From assembly GCA_039798705.1 (NCBI GenBank), contig JBDKFN010000079.1:1-6565 (forward strand): a DNA stretch of 6,565 bases, given 5' to 3'. The notes under the pieces are model-generated. The model ran no database searches, had not been told where the DNA came from, and saw only the letters and a list, made by a program, of their open reading frames with translations. Below, piece by piece: positions 1-6,565 of this stretch. The stretch is from CAIKLP01 sp039798705. GTDB taxonomy: Bacteria; Bacteroidota; Bacteroidia; Sphingobacteriales; Sphingobacteriaceae. The stretch's first letter is position 1, and every line of letters begins with the position of its first letter. Position numbers and translations under genes: made by a program.

Positions 1-935
1 GCTATTACAGCCACTTCAAATTCATTGTTAATTTGAATGTATTCTGGAAAATTATTTGTTACAGAAGGTAAGCCAGCATGTATGTAATCAAAAAATTTAT
101 TATTTAATGAATAGTAATAACTCAAGCCTAAGTTTTCAGAAACATTGATTCCTATATAAGCTTGTTGTGTTATGTTTTTTAATTTATTTGGCTCTATAAA
201 TCCCATAAACTCTACCTTTTCGGCAATTTGGTATTGCTGTACCAAAACTCTTAAATGCGCACTTAAATCGCCTTCGCCTACCAGTTTTAATTGACAAGGA
301 ATATATTGCATGCTTTCAATTAAACACTCCAACCCTCTTCCAGCATTCAAAGCACCTTGATACAAAATGAATCGATCTTCTTTGTTTATAAACTTATTTG
401 AATTTGTTTCATTACCTAAACAAGGTACGTTTCTGATTGTTGAAAATGGAGTTTTATATTTTTTTTCAAATAGATTCGCGATAGAAGCACTTACGGTATA
501 ACAGTATTTTAAACGAGGTACAATTGCACCTTCAATGCCTTCCCAAATCCATTTAGTCAATGGCCTATTGATTACTTCTGGAACTTCTGTAAAATACTCA
601 TGAGCATCGTAAACACAAGGTTTTTGTTTGAATTTCGAAACTACGAAACAAGGCATTATGGTATCTAAATCGATTGCATTAACGATGTGAAAGGAATTGA
701 ATAGTAAATAAAAAAACAGCCTAATATTAAATTCGATGTAAAATAATTTACCCTTTTCGAAAAAACAATTTAAACGATGTTGGTTATATTTTTGATTGAT
801 TAAGGGTTTAGAATTAGACTTATTTCTACCCAATAAAAGCACTTCAAATCCTGCATTTGCAAGTGAACTTGCAATTTTTTGCATTCTTTGATCGTATGTC
901 AAATCATTAGTTACGGTTAATATGATCTTTTTCAA
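1..935 (-). CDS. Glycosyltransferase, GT4-like (GT-B fold), C-terminus cut by window edge
   Basis: Probable cytoplasmic glycosyltransferase that would move a sugar from a nucleotide-sugar donor to a surface-glycan acceptor. Reading the minus strand gives 311 uninterrupted codons before the window ends; such proteins usually run to about 360-400 residues, so the last part is missing. The N-terminus (KKIILTVTNDLTYDQRM, residues 2-18) and YDAHEYFTEVPE (109-120) are typical of Bacteroidota GT-B glycosyltransferases. The donor-binding half shows YQGALNAGRGLE (192-203), LVGEGD (218-223) and NKFFDYIHAGLPSV (279-292). The two glutamates of the classical GT4 E-x7-E motif are not cleanly present: the second position appears to be D283. 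The start is TTG at 935-933; no in-frame ATG lies upstream before a stop, and the next Met (18) would remove the conserved first strand. A weak AAAAGG lies 5 nt upstream. It overlaps the recQ 3' end by 29 nt, so it is probably co-transcribed. Donor and acceptor cannot be told. Confidence 0.85.
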   Translation of the reverse strand, partial: MKKIILTVTNDLTYDQRMQKIASSLANAGFEVLLLGRNKSNSKPLINQKYNQHRLNCFFEKGKLFYIEFNIRLFFYLLFNSFHIVNAIDLDTIMPCFVVSKFKQKPCVYDAHEYFTEVPEVINRPLTKWIWEGIEGAIVPRLKYCYTVSASIANLFEKKYKTPFSTIRNVPCLGNETNSNKFINKEDRFILYQGALNAGRGLECLIESMQYIPCQLKLVGEGDLSAHLRVLVQQYQIAEKVEFMGFIEPNKLKNITQQAYIGINVSENLGLSYYYSLNNKFFDYIHAGLPSVTNNFPEYIQINNEFEVAVI

Positions 936-2835
936 TGATGCCTTTTGGTGTGATATAAACTTCGTTTTTCTTATTATATTGTATTAAACCATCTTCTGCA
1001 AATGACTGCAATTTAGCTAACAATACATTTTCGCTAATATCGTTAATCTGTTCCAATAATTTAGGTAAAAATATAGGTTCATTTTCAATCATTTTAGCCA
1101 ATCTTTGAAAAGAAAAAGAAGTGTTTTCTGGTTTATTTAACAGACACACATCGCATTGTCCACATGGCTTTGCTTGCTTTTCGTCAAAATAACTTCTTAA
1201 TTGTATAGAACGGCATATTGGTTCTTTTACATAATTCACCATTGCATTGATTTTAGCCGTTATGATAGCAAGTCGATTCCTATAATATGCACCATCTATT
1301 TGAACATGAGTAGCCGGTAGTCTATCCATTGTCATCAATAACAATGGTGAGGTTGTAACTGGTGCATAGGTGATAACCTGATACGTTTGCAAAGAATTTA
1401 ATTGAGCCTTAATATCTGTCATACTCAATTGTGTTCTTGCAGCCAAATCGTTTTCATTGATACTTGTTAATTGATCAAATAATCCTGTATAAGATCTCAA
1501 AATTACTTGAAGTAAATTTTGAAATTTAGGGTTGGTATTTTGAAATTGATTAAATGCATGTTGATCTAAATTGATCATTATTTTAGCAGGATTAAATACT
1601 TCGTCAGAAAGCATAAAATAGCCTTCTTTTTCTAGGTATTTTAAGGCATTGATTAATTTGATTGCGCCAAATCCAGAACGTTCCATTAACAATGTCAAAT
1701 CAAATGGAATTTGTTGGTTTAAACCATCTCCAATTGGAATTTGCAACATGTTCATCACAAATTCATAAGTGGTTTTTATGTCTTCTATACTAGGATATTC
1801 ACCTAAATATTTTCTATTCAGTTCCTTAATGTCATTATCGCTGTACAATAAAATTGCATATGCTTTTTTCTCATCTCTTCCTGCCCTGCCCGCTTCTTGA
1901 TAATAAGCTTCTAAACTATCTGGTAAATCCATGTGAATTACCAATCTTACATTGGCTTTATCTATACCCATACCAAATGCATTTGTAGCCACAATTACTC
2001 TGGTTTTACCACTCATCCAATCATCTTGTTTAGTCGATCTAATTTTCGAGTCTAAACCAGCATGGTAATAATCCGCTACTATTTGATTGGCGCAAAGCCA
2101 ATCAGATAAGTCTTTACAGCCTTTTCTATTTCTAACGTAAATGACAGCTGTACCTTTTGTTTTGTTTAAAATTCGTAAAGCCCTATTAAATTTATCCGCT
2201 TCTTGAAGTACTAAATAATTTAAGTTTTTACGTTCAAAACTTTGCTTAAACATTACAGGATTTGTAAACCCTAATTGATTCATGATGTCTTGCTGAACAT
2301 CTGCAGTGGCAGAGGCTGTAAGCGCAATTACAGGAATGCCTGGCAACATTTCTCTTAGTTGAATAATATTTAAATAGGCAGGTCTAAAATCATATCCCCA
2401 TTGAGAAATACAATGTGCTTCATCTATTGCAATTAAAGAAACATTCATCTTCTTTAATCTTTCTTGAAATAAAGTGGAAGCAATTCTTTCGGGAGAAATA
2501 AACAAAAATTTAGTTTGGTCGTATATACAATTATCTAAAGCGATGTCTATTTCTCGATGTGTCATTCCAGAGACAACAGAAATTGCTTTGATGCCTTTTG
2601 ATCTTAAACCTTCTACTTGATCTTTGATGAGTGCAATTAAGGGTGAGATGACTATGGTCAAACCATCTTGAGCCATTGTAGGTACTTGGAAACAAACAGA
2701 TTTTCCACCACCTGTTGGAAGCAAAGCCAAAACATCTCGTTTTGCTAATACAGCCTCAATAATATCCTTTTGCATAGGACGAAATTGAGCATGTCCCCAA
2801 TATTTGCTTAAGATATTTTCTAAACTTAATTCCAA
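907..2835 (-). CDS. recQ: ATP-dependent DNA helicase RecQ, Bacteroidota short type without HRDC
   Basis: 3'-to-5' superfamily 2 DNA helicase acting in recombinational repair and restart of stalled forks. Over 642 residues one sees motif 0 FRPMQ (18-22), Walker A LPTGGGKS (39-46), DEAH (138-141) followed by the RecQ aromatic-rich loop (CISQWGYDFRP, 142-152), motif III TASAT (173-177), motif V-region ATNAFGMGID (283-292) and motif VI QEAGRAGR (313-320). Four zinc-ligand cysteines are C541, C558, C561 and C564, with the C-x16-C-x2-C-x2-C spacing of E. coli RecQ. About 190 residues (roughly 345-535) separate the helicase core from them, far more than in E. coli; from memory this is normal for a Bacteroidota RecQ subfamily. 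A winged-helix-like tail (about 575-632) follows, and no HRDC domain is present. The start is TTG at 2835-2833: the in-frame stop upstream at about 2855 leaves no ATG, and Met21 would cut into motif 0. Divergent from purB. Confidence 0.95.
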   Translation of the reverse strand: MELSLENILSKYWGHAQFRPMQKDIIEAVLAKRDVLALLPTGGGKSVCFQVPTMAQDGLTIVISPLIALIKDQVEGLRSKGIKAISVVSGMTHREIDIALDNCIYDQTKFLFISPERIASTLFQERLKKMNVSLIAIDEAHCISQWGYDFRPAYLNIIQLREMLPGIPVIALTASATADVQQDIMNQLGFTNPVMFKQSFERKNLNYLVLQEADKFNRALRILNKTKGTAVIYVRNRKGCKDLSDWLCANQIVADYYHAGLDSKIRSTKQDDWMSGKTRVIVATNAFGMGIDKANVRLVIHMDLPDSLEAYYQEAGRAGRDEKKAYAILLYSDNDIKELNRKYLGEYPSIEDIKTTYEFVMNMLQIPIGDGLNQQIPFDLTLLMERSGFGAIKLINALKYLEKEGYFMLSDEVFNPAKIMINLDQHAFNQFQNTNPKFQNLLQVILRSYTGLFDQLTSINENDLAARTQLSMTDIKAQLNSLQTYQVITYAPVTTSPLLLMTMDRLPATHVQIDGAYYRNRLAIITAKINAMVNYVKEPICRSIQLRSYFDEKQAKPCGQCDVCLLNKPENTSFSFQRLAKMIENEPIFLPKLLEQINDISENVLLAKLQSFAEDGLIQYNKKNEVYITPKGIIEKDHINRN

Positions 2836-2993
2836 AACGAATGATTTTTTGATTTACAATATTAGAATAAATACGCTTTGAAGTAGAATTTGAGATTAAT
2901 ATTTCAGATTTATATGCTGTTCAAGTCAAAAAAATGCCTTTTTTAGTGGTTCCTGGCTAAAAAAATCTTAAATTGCGGCTTATTTAATAGACC
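2836..2993. promoter_or_regulatory. Divergent intergenic region between recQ and purB
   Basis: These 158 bp separate the two opposite gene starts and should hold promoters for both transcripts. I see no exact match to the Bacteroidota pattern (TTTG near -33, TAnnTTTG near -7). The nearest rightward candidate is TTTG at 2848-2851, a 20-nt spacer, then TACGCTTTG at 2872-2880, which is one base longer than consensus. The nearest leftward candidate is TAATATTG (read on the minus strand, 2864 to 2857), one mismatch from TAnnTTTG but with no upstream TTTG; it would give a recQ leader of only about 15 nt. These assignments are weak; that promoters lie somewhere here is inferred from the divergent layout. 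Confidence 0.5.
2928..2965 (+). repeat. Overlapping A/T-rich inverted repeats in the purB leader
   Basis: Three homopolymer tracts can pair in two exclusive ways. A7 (2928-2934) and T6 (2939-2944) flank the loop TGCC. Alternatively TTTTTTAG (2939-2946) pairs perfectly with CTAAAAAA (2957-2964) around the 10-nt loop TGGTTCCTGG. The block ends 28 nt before the purB ATG. It could be an operator for a dimeric regulator, a leader RNA structure, or simply AT-rich spacer; stems made almost wholly of A-U pairs are weak as RNA. It does not look like an intrinsic terminator, because the stem has almost no G/C. Confidence 0.35.
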
Positions 2994-4337
2994 ATGAATA
3001 TCCTTGCATTAAACGCCATTTCTCCAATTGACGGTAGATATAGAAAATCAACAGAAGAACTTGCCGCATATTTTTCAGAAGCAGCATTAATTAAATACCG
3101 AGTAGCTGTTGAAGTGGAATACTTTATTGCATTGTGTGAAATAGGTTTACCGGGTTTAAGTGATTTTGATAAACAAAATTACCTTTCAATTAGAAATATA
3201 GTGCTTCAATTTAATGAGAAAGATGCACAAAAGATTAAAGACATTGAAGCCATTACTAACCACGATGTAAAGGCAGTAGAGTACTTTTTAAAGGAAGCAT
3301 TTACCGCTTTAGGATTGGAAAAATATTTAGAATTTATCCATTTTGGCTTAACTTCTCAAGACATCAACAATACTGCTATACCATTAAGCTTTCAAAAAGC
3401 TATTCAAGAAGTTTATATTCCAACCATTGAAGCATTGATATCTCAATTACAAATACATGCTGATAGTTGGAAAAACATTTCTATGTTGGCTCACACCCAT
3501 GGTCAGCCTGCCTCTCCAACCAGATTGGGTAAAGAAATTGAAGTGTTTATTGAAAGATTAACCGTTCAACTAATTCAATTCAAGCAAATACCTTACGCAG
3601 CTAAATTTGGTGGTGCAACTGGAAATTTCAATGCACATAAAGTAGCTTATGGCGCTATTAATTGGATCGATTTTGCAAATGGATTTGTAAACAATCAATT
3701 AGGTTTATCTCGTTCACAGAAAACAACACAGGTTGAGCATTATGATAATTTTGCAGCTCAATTTGATGCTTTAAAAAGAATCAACACGATATTAATTGAT
3801 TTAAGTAGAGACATGTGGTCTTATATTTCAATGAATTATTTCAATCAAAAAATTAAAGCTGGTGAAATTGGATCATCGGCAATGCCCCATAAAGTTAACC
3901 CTATTGATTTTGAAAATGCTGAAGGTAATTTAGGATTAGCAAATGCATTATTTGAGCATTTATCCGCTAAACTTCCTATCTCTAGATTGCAACGAGACCT
4001 TACAGATTCAACTGTTTTCAGAAATATTGGTGTTCCATTGGCACACACTTTAATTTCTTTTAAATCTTTGAAAAAAGGCCTTGAAAAATTAATGCTAAAT
4101 GAAGCAGCCATTACAGCAGATTTAGAAAACAACTGGGCTGTAGTTGCGGAAGCAATTCAAACTGTTTTAAGAAGAGAAAATTTTCCTAAACCATACGAAG
4201 CATTAAAAGAATTAACTAGAAAAAACGAAAAAATTACGCAAGATAGCATTCATCAATTTATTGATTCATTAGCGATTAGCCAAGCTTTAAAAGATGAATT
4301 GAAATTAATTAGTCCACATAACTATACTGGATTTTAG
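2994..4337 (+). CDS. purB: Adenylosuccinate lyase PurB
   Basis: Cytosolic enzyme that removes fumarate twice in purine synthesis: from SAICAR to give AICAR, and from adenylosuccinate to give AMP. At 447 residues it has the length of the E. coli-type PurB. The N-terminus (LNAISPIDGRY, 6-16) is typical. Active-site blocks of the fumarase/aspartase superfamily are all present: NHDVKAVEYFL (89-99), TSQDINNTA (120-128), HTHGQPASPT (167-176, with H169 as the likely catalytic-pair histidine) and the signature GSSAMPHKVNP (293-303), where S295 is the likely catalytic serine on the mobile loop. Nothing is missing or broken. The start is ATG without a Shine-Dalgarno sequence. It leads the rightward four-gene run and is preceded by the A/T-rich inverted repeats. 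The downstream gene begins 8 bp after its stop. Confidence 0.97.
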   Translation: MNILALNAISPIDGRYRKSTEELAAYFSEAALIKYRVAVEVEYFIALCEIGLPGLSDFDKQNYLSIRNIVLQFNEKDAQKIKDIEAITNHDVKAVEYFLKEAFTALGLEKYLEFIHFGLTSQDINNTAIPLSFQKAIQEVYIPTIEALISQLQIHADSWKNISMLAHTHGQPASPTRLGKEIEVFIERLTVQLIQFKQIPYAAKFGGATGNFNAHKVAYGAINWIDFANGFVNNQLGLSRSQKTTQVEHYDNFAAQFDALKRINTILIDLSRDMWSYISMNYFNQKIKAGEIGSSAMPHKVNPIDFENAEGNLGLANALFEHLSAKLPISRLQRDLTDSTVFRNIGVPLAHTLISFKSLKKGLEKLMLNEAAITADLENNWAVVAEAIQTVLRRENFPKPYEALKELTRKNEKITQDSIHQFIDSLAISQALKDELKLISPHNYTGF

Positions 4338-4345
4338 TCGCTATT

Positions 4346-5038
4346 TTGAAAAATTATAACGTTAATTTTAATGAACAGATTTGGCAAATATTTGATGACG
4401 AAAAGTCTGAAAGTATTGTAATTGCTACCAAAAGCAAAGACCATAACCAATCTTCATTTTACCATATTAACCTTTCATCTGGTATAAAGAATTTATTGCA
4501 AATTCCATTTCCTGAAACAATTCAGTGGAATATTGCCAAGGTATATCAACAACGCATCGTCTTTCAATCTGCTGTTGCGAGCAACCAACCAACACAACAA
4601 TATATTTTGATTTATGACATTTTAAGTCAAAAAATACTTTTTGAAAATTACCAAAGGGCCATACAAACCATAGTTCAACAGGGTGTCATCTCCTATTTGT
4701 TGAAAATTGAACCAAGAAAATTTGAATTATTAGCTTTTGATAAAAATGAAATTCTAACTGATTTATCGATAGATCCAATTCCCACTGAACATTTAAAATT
4801 ACCTGAAAAAGACCAACATGGTAATTTATTCTTGCAACACCAATCCTACTACATTCAAGCTAATTGGACAAATTTCTTTACAATTCATGTTTTAAAAAAT
4901 GATCATAAAATATATGAATGGTCGGATGAAAAAAGCATAAACAACAGTCCAGAAAATGATTATTTCATGATGATACATGATTATTTAATTATTTTGAAAG
5001 AAAAAAACACGATAGAAATTATCGAATTAAAAGCATAA
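4346..5038 (+). CDS. Uncharacterised protein, probable DUF4905 family
   Basis: Function unknown. The 230-residue product has no signal peptide or membrane segment, so it is probably cytoplasmic. Its pattern of short hydrophobic strands broken by charged or polar turns suggests an all-beta, WD/propeller-like fold. Examples are ESIVIATKS (22-30), RIVFQSAVA (70-78), QYILIYDILSQKILFE (85-100) and the C-terminal DYLIILKEKNTIEIIEL (212-228). Two Trp-containing points, EQIWQIFDD (10-18) and QWNIAK (60-65), and the overall pattern fit my memory of DUF4905, a Bacteroidota family; this is recall, not a search. The start is TTG at 4346: the frame is closed upstream by TAA at 4319-4321, no ATG lies between, and the next Met is residue 208, so an ATG start would destroy the gene. 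It lies 8 bp after purB and 16 bp before the LysM gene, so it is probably co-transcribed with both. Confidence 0.75.
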   Translation: MKNYNVNFNEQIWQIFDDEKSESIVIATKSKDHNQSSFYHINLSSGIKNLLQIPFPETIQWNIAKVYQQRIVFQSAVASNQPTQQYILIYDILSQKILFENYQRAIQTIVQQGVISYLLKIEPRKFELLAFDKNEILTDLSIDPIPTEHLKLPEKDQHGNLFLQHQSYYIQANWTNFFTIHVLKNDHKIYEWSDEKSINNSPENDYFMMIHDYLIILKEKNTIEIIELKA

Positions 5039-5054
5039 AAACTAACTTAGCGTC

Positions 5055-5915
5055 ATGAAAAAAACAGTCTTATTGCTGCTCCTTTTGATAATCAATTTTG
5101 CTTCAAATGCTGCAATTGATTCTATTGGCGTTGAAAAATCGAATTCTGGAAATTACATTTTACATAAAGTTGAAAAAAGTGAAGGTTTATTTTCAATAGC
5201 TAGAAAATATCATACAACAGCAACAGCCATTCAAGAAGCCAATAATTTAACCAATACCAGTTTACAATTAGGACAAGTCTTAAAAGTTCCTACTTCACAA
5301 AATTTGGTAATTGCTAAACCAAATAGTACTAAACAAAATAAATCAAATACGCATACTGTTAAAAGCGGAGAAACGTTATTGGCAATTTGCCGAACTTACA
5401 ATTTAACTTTGTCCGAAATAAAAACCTTAAATGATTTGACAGATTTAAATTTAAAGGTTGGTCAAGTTTTGATTATAAATGAAAAACAAAAACCATCAAT
5501 AAAAACTGAAAAACCAGTTGAAACAGCAGTTGTCAACAAAAAGAATGAACCAAAAATTATTGCTGAAATAAAACCAGTGGAAAAGGAAATACCTGCTCCT
5601 ACAATTACTGCAAAAAATTACACCTATGAAAACAGTAAGGAGATTGCCGAATCTGGTTTAGCGGGTTGGATCAACGATAAAAATGCAAACCCAAAAAAAT
5701 CAGTTGCACTTCATAAAACAGCAGTCATTGGAACGATTATGAAAGTAAGTAATCCTGCTAGTGGCAAAATGGTTTATGTTAAAATTATTGGAACGCTACC
5801 AAATAATTCTGAAAACGAAAACTTGGTGATATTACTTTCGAAAGCTGCAGCTGGTTTAATAGATGCCACTGAACCTAAATTCAAAGTGAACCTTACTTAT
5901 TCTGCTCCAAAATAA
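5055..5915 (+). CDS. Secreted two-LysM protein with degenerate RlpA-like double-psi beta-barrel
   Basis: Probable periplasmic, peptidoglycan-binding protein. The 286-residue product begins with a Sec signal peptide: KK, a Leu/Ile core at 5-13, and likely signal peptidase I cleavage near SNAA (17-20). No lipobox cysteine is present. LysM 1 spans about 35-79 (HKVEKSEGLFSIARKY to GQVLKVP) and LysM 2 about 99-142 (HTVKSGETLLAICRTY to GQVLIIN). A Lys/Pro/Glu-rich linker (143-187) leads to a C-terminal domain (188-283) resembling the RlpA-type double-psi beta-barrel, recognised by ALHKTAVIGTIMKVSNP (218-234) and MVYVKIIGTLP (239-249). H220 matches a conserved RlpA histidine, but the RlpA VNDRGP segment reads IIGTLP here, so the catalytic aspartate is absent and lytic transglycosylase activity is unlikely. 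A structural or anchoring envelope role is more plausible. The start is ATG with no Shine-Dalgarno; udk follows after 2 bp. Confidence 0.88.
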   Translation: MKKTVLLLLLLIINFASNAAIDSIGVEKSNSGNYILHKVEKSEGLFSIARKYHTTATAIQEANNLTNTSLQLGQVLKVPTSQNLVIAKPNSTKQNKSNTHTVKSGETLLAICRTYNLTLSEIKTLNDLTDLNLKVGQVLIINEKQKPSIKTEKPVETAVVNKKNEPKIIAEIKPVEKEIPAPTITAKNYTYENSKEIAESGLAGWINDKNANPKKSVALHKTAVIGTIMKVSNPASGKMVYVKIIGTLPNNSENENLVILLSKAAAGLIDATEPKFKVNLTYSAPK

Positions 5916-5917
5916 AA

Positions 5918-6544
5918 ATGAATTTAAAAAAGCCATATTTAATTGGAATTGCGGGTGGAAGTGCATCAGGTAAAACCTATTTACTCAATGCGCTATTGAA
6001 TCATTTCAATGCAGATGAAATATGTTTAATTTCACAAGACCATTATTATAAACCACAAGCAGAACAGTTCGTGGATGAGAATGGTCAAATCAATTACGAT
6101 CTTCCAGAAGGCATTGATAAAACAAAGTTATTAGCAGATATCGATCAATTATTACTTGGAAATACCATTCAAAAATTAGAATACACATTTAATAATCCTG
6201 CTGCAAAACCCAAAGAATTAACCATTCATCCTGCGCCAATTATTGTAATTGAAGGGTTATTCATCTTTCATTTTCAAGAACTTTTCAATGCATTTGATTT
6301 GAAAATTTTCATTGACGCCGACCATGATATTAAATTAACTCGTCGTTTAGAAAGAGATCAAATTGAACGTGGTTATAGTAAAGAATCGATATTATACCAG
6401 TGGCATAATCATGTAATGCCTGCTTTTGATCAATATTTACTTCCCTATCAAAATCAATGTGATGTAATTATTCACAATAATGATGAAATTAAAAAAGACA
6501 TTGAACAGTTGGCCTATCAATTGAGGATGTTTCTTTCAAGGTAA
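5918..6544 (+). CDS. udk: Uridine kinase family protein (P-loop NTPase)
   Basis: Probable cytosolic nucleoside kinase of the Udk/phosphoribulokinase superfamily, expected to make UMP or CMP from uridine or cytidine in pyrimidine salvage. The 208 residues include Walker A GGSASGKT (13-20), SQDHYY (39-44, with D41 as likely catalytic base), NYDLPEGID (59-67), the strand IIVIEGLF (108-115) with the Walker B-side EG, and the lid-region RRLERDQIERGY (142-153). HVMPAFDQYLLP (165-176) and ADV-like CDVIIHNN (181-188) also align well with uridine kinases. The length is usual for Udk. The segment matching the nucleoside-binding YDFVTHSR of human UCK2 reads YTFNNPAA (89-96), so the base-contacting histidine is absent; the exact substrate is less certain than the fold. 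The start is ATG, 2 bp after the preceding stop, with no Shine-Dalgarno. It is the last gene of the visible run. Confidence 0.88.
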   Translation: MNLKKPYLIGIAGGSASGKTYLLNALLNHFNADEICLISQDHYYKPQAEQFVDENGQINYDLPEGIDKTKLLADIDQLLLGNTIQKLEYTFNNPAAKPKELTIHPAPIIVIEGLFIFHFQELFNAFDLKIFIDADHDIKLTRRLERDQIERGYSKESILYQWHNHVMPAFDQYLLPYQNQCDVIIHNNDEIKKDIEQLAYQLRMFLSR

Positions 6545-6565
6545 GTGTAACTACTTATTTATTAG

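Noticed and set aside
1..906. Possible broken or frameshifted gene left of recQ
   Set aside because: Minus-strand translation is uninterrupted for 311 codons with conserved motifs throughout; it is simply cut by the window edge.
2928..2965. Hairpin with T tract as an intrinsic terminator
   Set aside because: The stem is nearly all A/T, and it lies between divergent gene starts where no transcript needs to end.
3845..4132. 95-codon open frame on the minus strand inside purB
   Set aside because: It is fully antisense to the most conserved part of purB, including the GSSAMPHKVNP signature; the product has no recognisable domain and the frame is explained by purB codon bias.
5055..5915. LysM protein as an active RlpA-type lytic transglycosylase or a LysM hydrolase
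   Set aside because: The catalytic aspartate segment is replaced, and there is no NlpC/P60, peptidase M23 or amidase domain in the 286 residues.
1..6565. Mobile element, CRISPR array, phage or defence island
   Set aside because: No transposase, integrase, terminal repeats, regularly spaced repeats or tRNA target are visible; RecQ here looks like a housekeeping helicase and no defence partner genes are adjacent.

Overview
The window looks like ordinary chromosome from an AT-rich member of the Bacteroidota. The evidence is the Bacteroidota-type RecQ with a long insert before its zinc site, the YDAHEYFTEVPE-type glycosyltransferase, a probable DUF4905 protein, the near absence of Shine-Dalgarno sequences, and A/T-rich start contexts. 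I cannot fix the order or genus from sequence alone.

The layout is divergent around a 158-bp intergenic region (2836-2993). Leftward, on the minus strand, are recQ (907-2835) and a glycosyltransferase gene that begins inside the 3' end of recQ (935 down to the window edge, so its C-terminus is missing). Rightward, on the plus strand, is a tight four-gene run: purB (2994-4337), a probable DUF4905 gene (4346-5038), a secreted LysM plus double-psi beta-barrel protein (5055-5915) and a uridine-kinase-family gene (5918-6544). The gaps are 8, 16 and 2 bp, with no terminator-like hairpin between genes, so it is probably one transcript. The last 21 bp hold no recognisable feature.

Functionally, the rightward run joins two nucleotide-metabolism enzymes (purine synthesis via PurB, and a pyrimidine-salvage-like P-loop kinase) with a small protein of unknown role and a cell-envelope protein. 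The leftward pair joins DNA repair with surface-glycan synthesis, probably through genome packing rather than shared function.

No mobile element, CRISPR array, tRNA, rRNA or convincing new system is visible. The points most worth checking are: three of six genes start at TTG with no usable ATG; the barrel domain lacks the RlpA catalytic aspartate; the kinase lacks the base-contacting histidine of characterised uridine kinases; and competing A/T-rich hairpins lie just upstream of purB.
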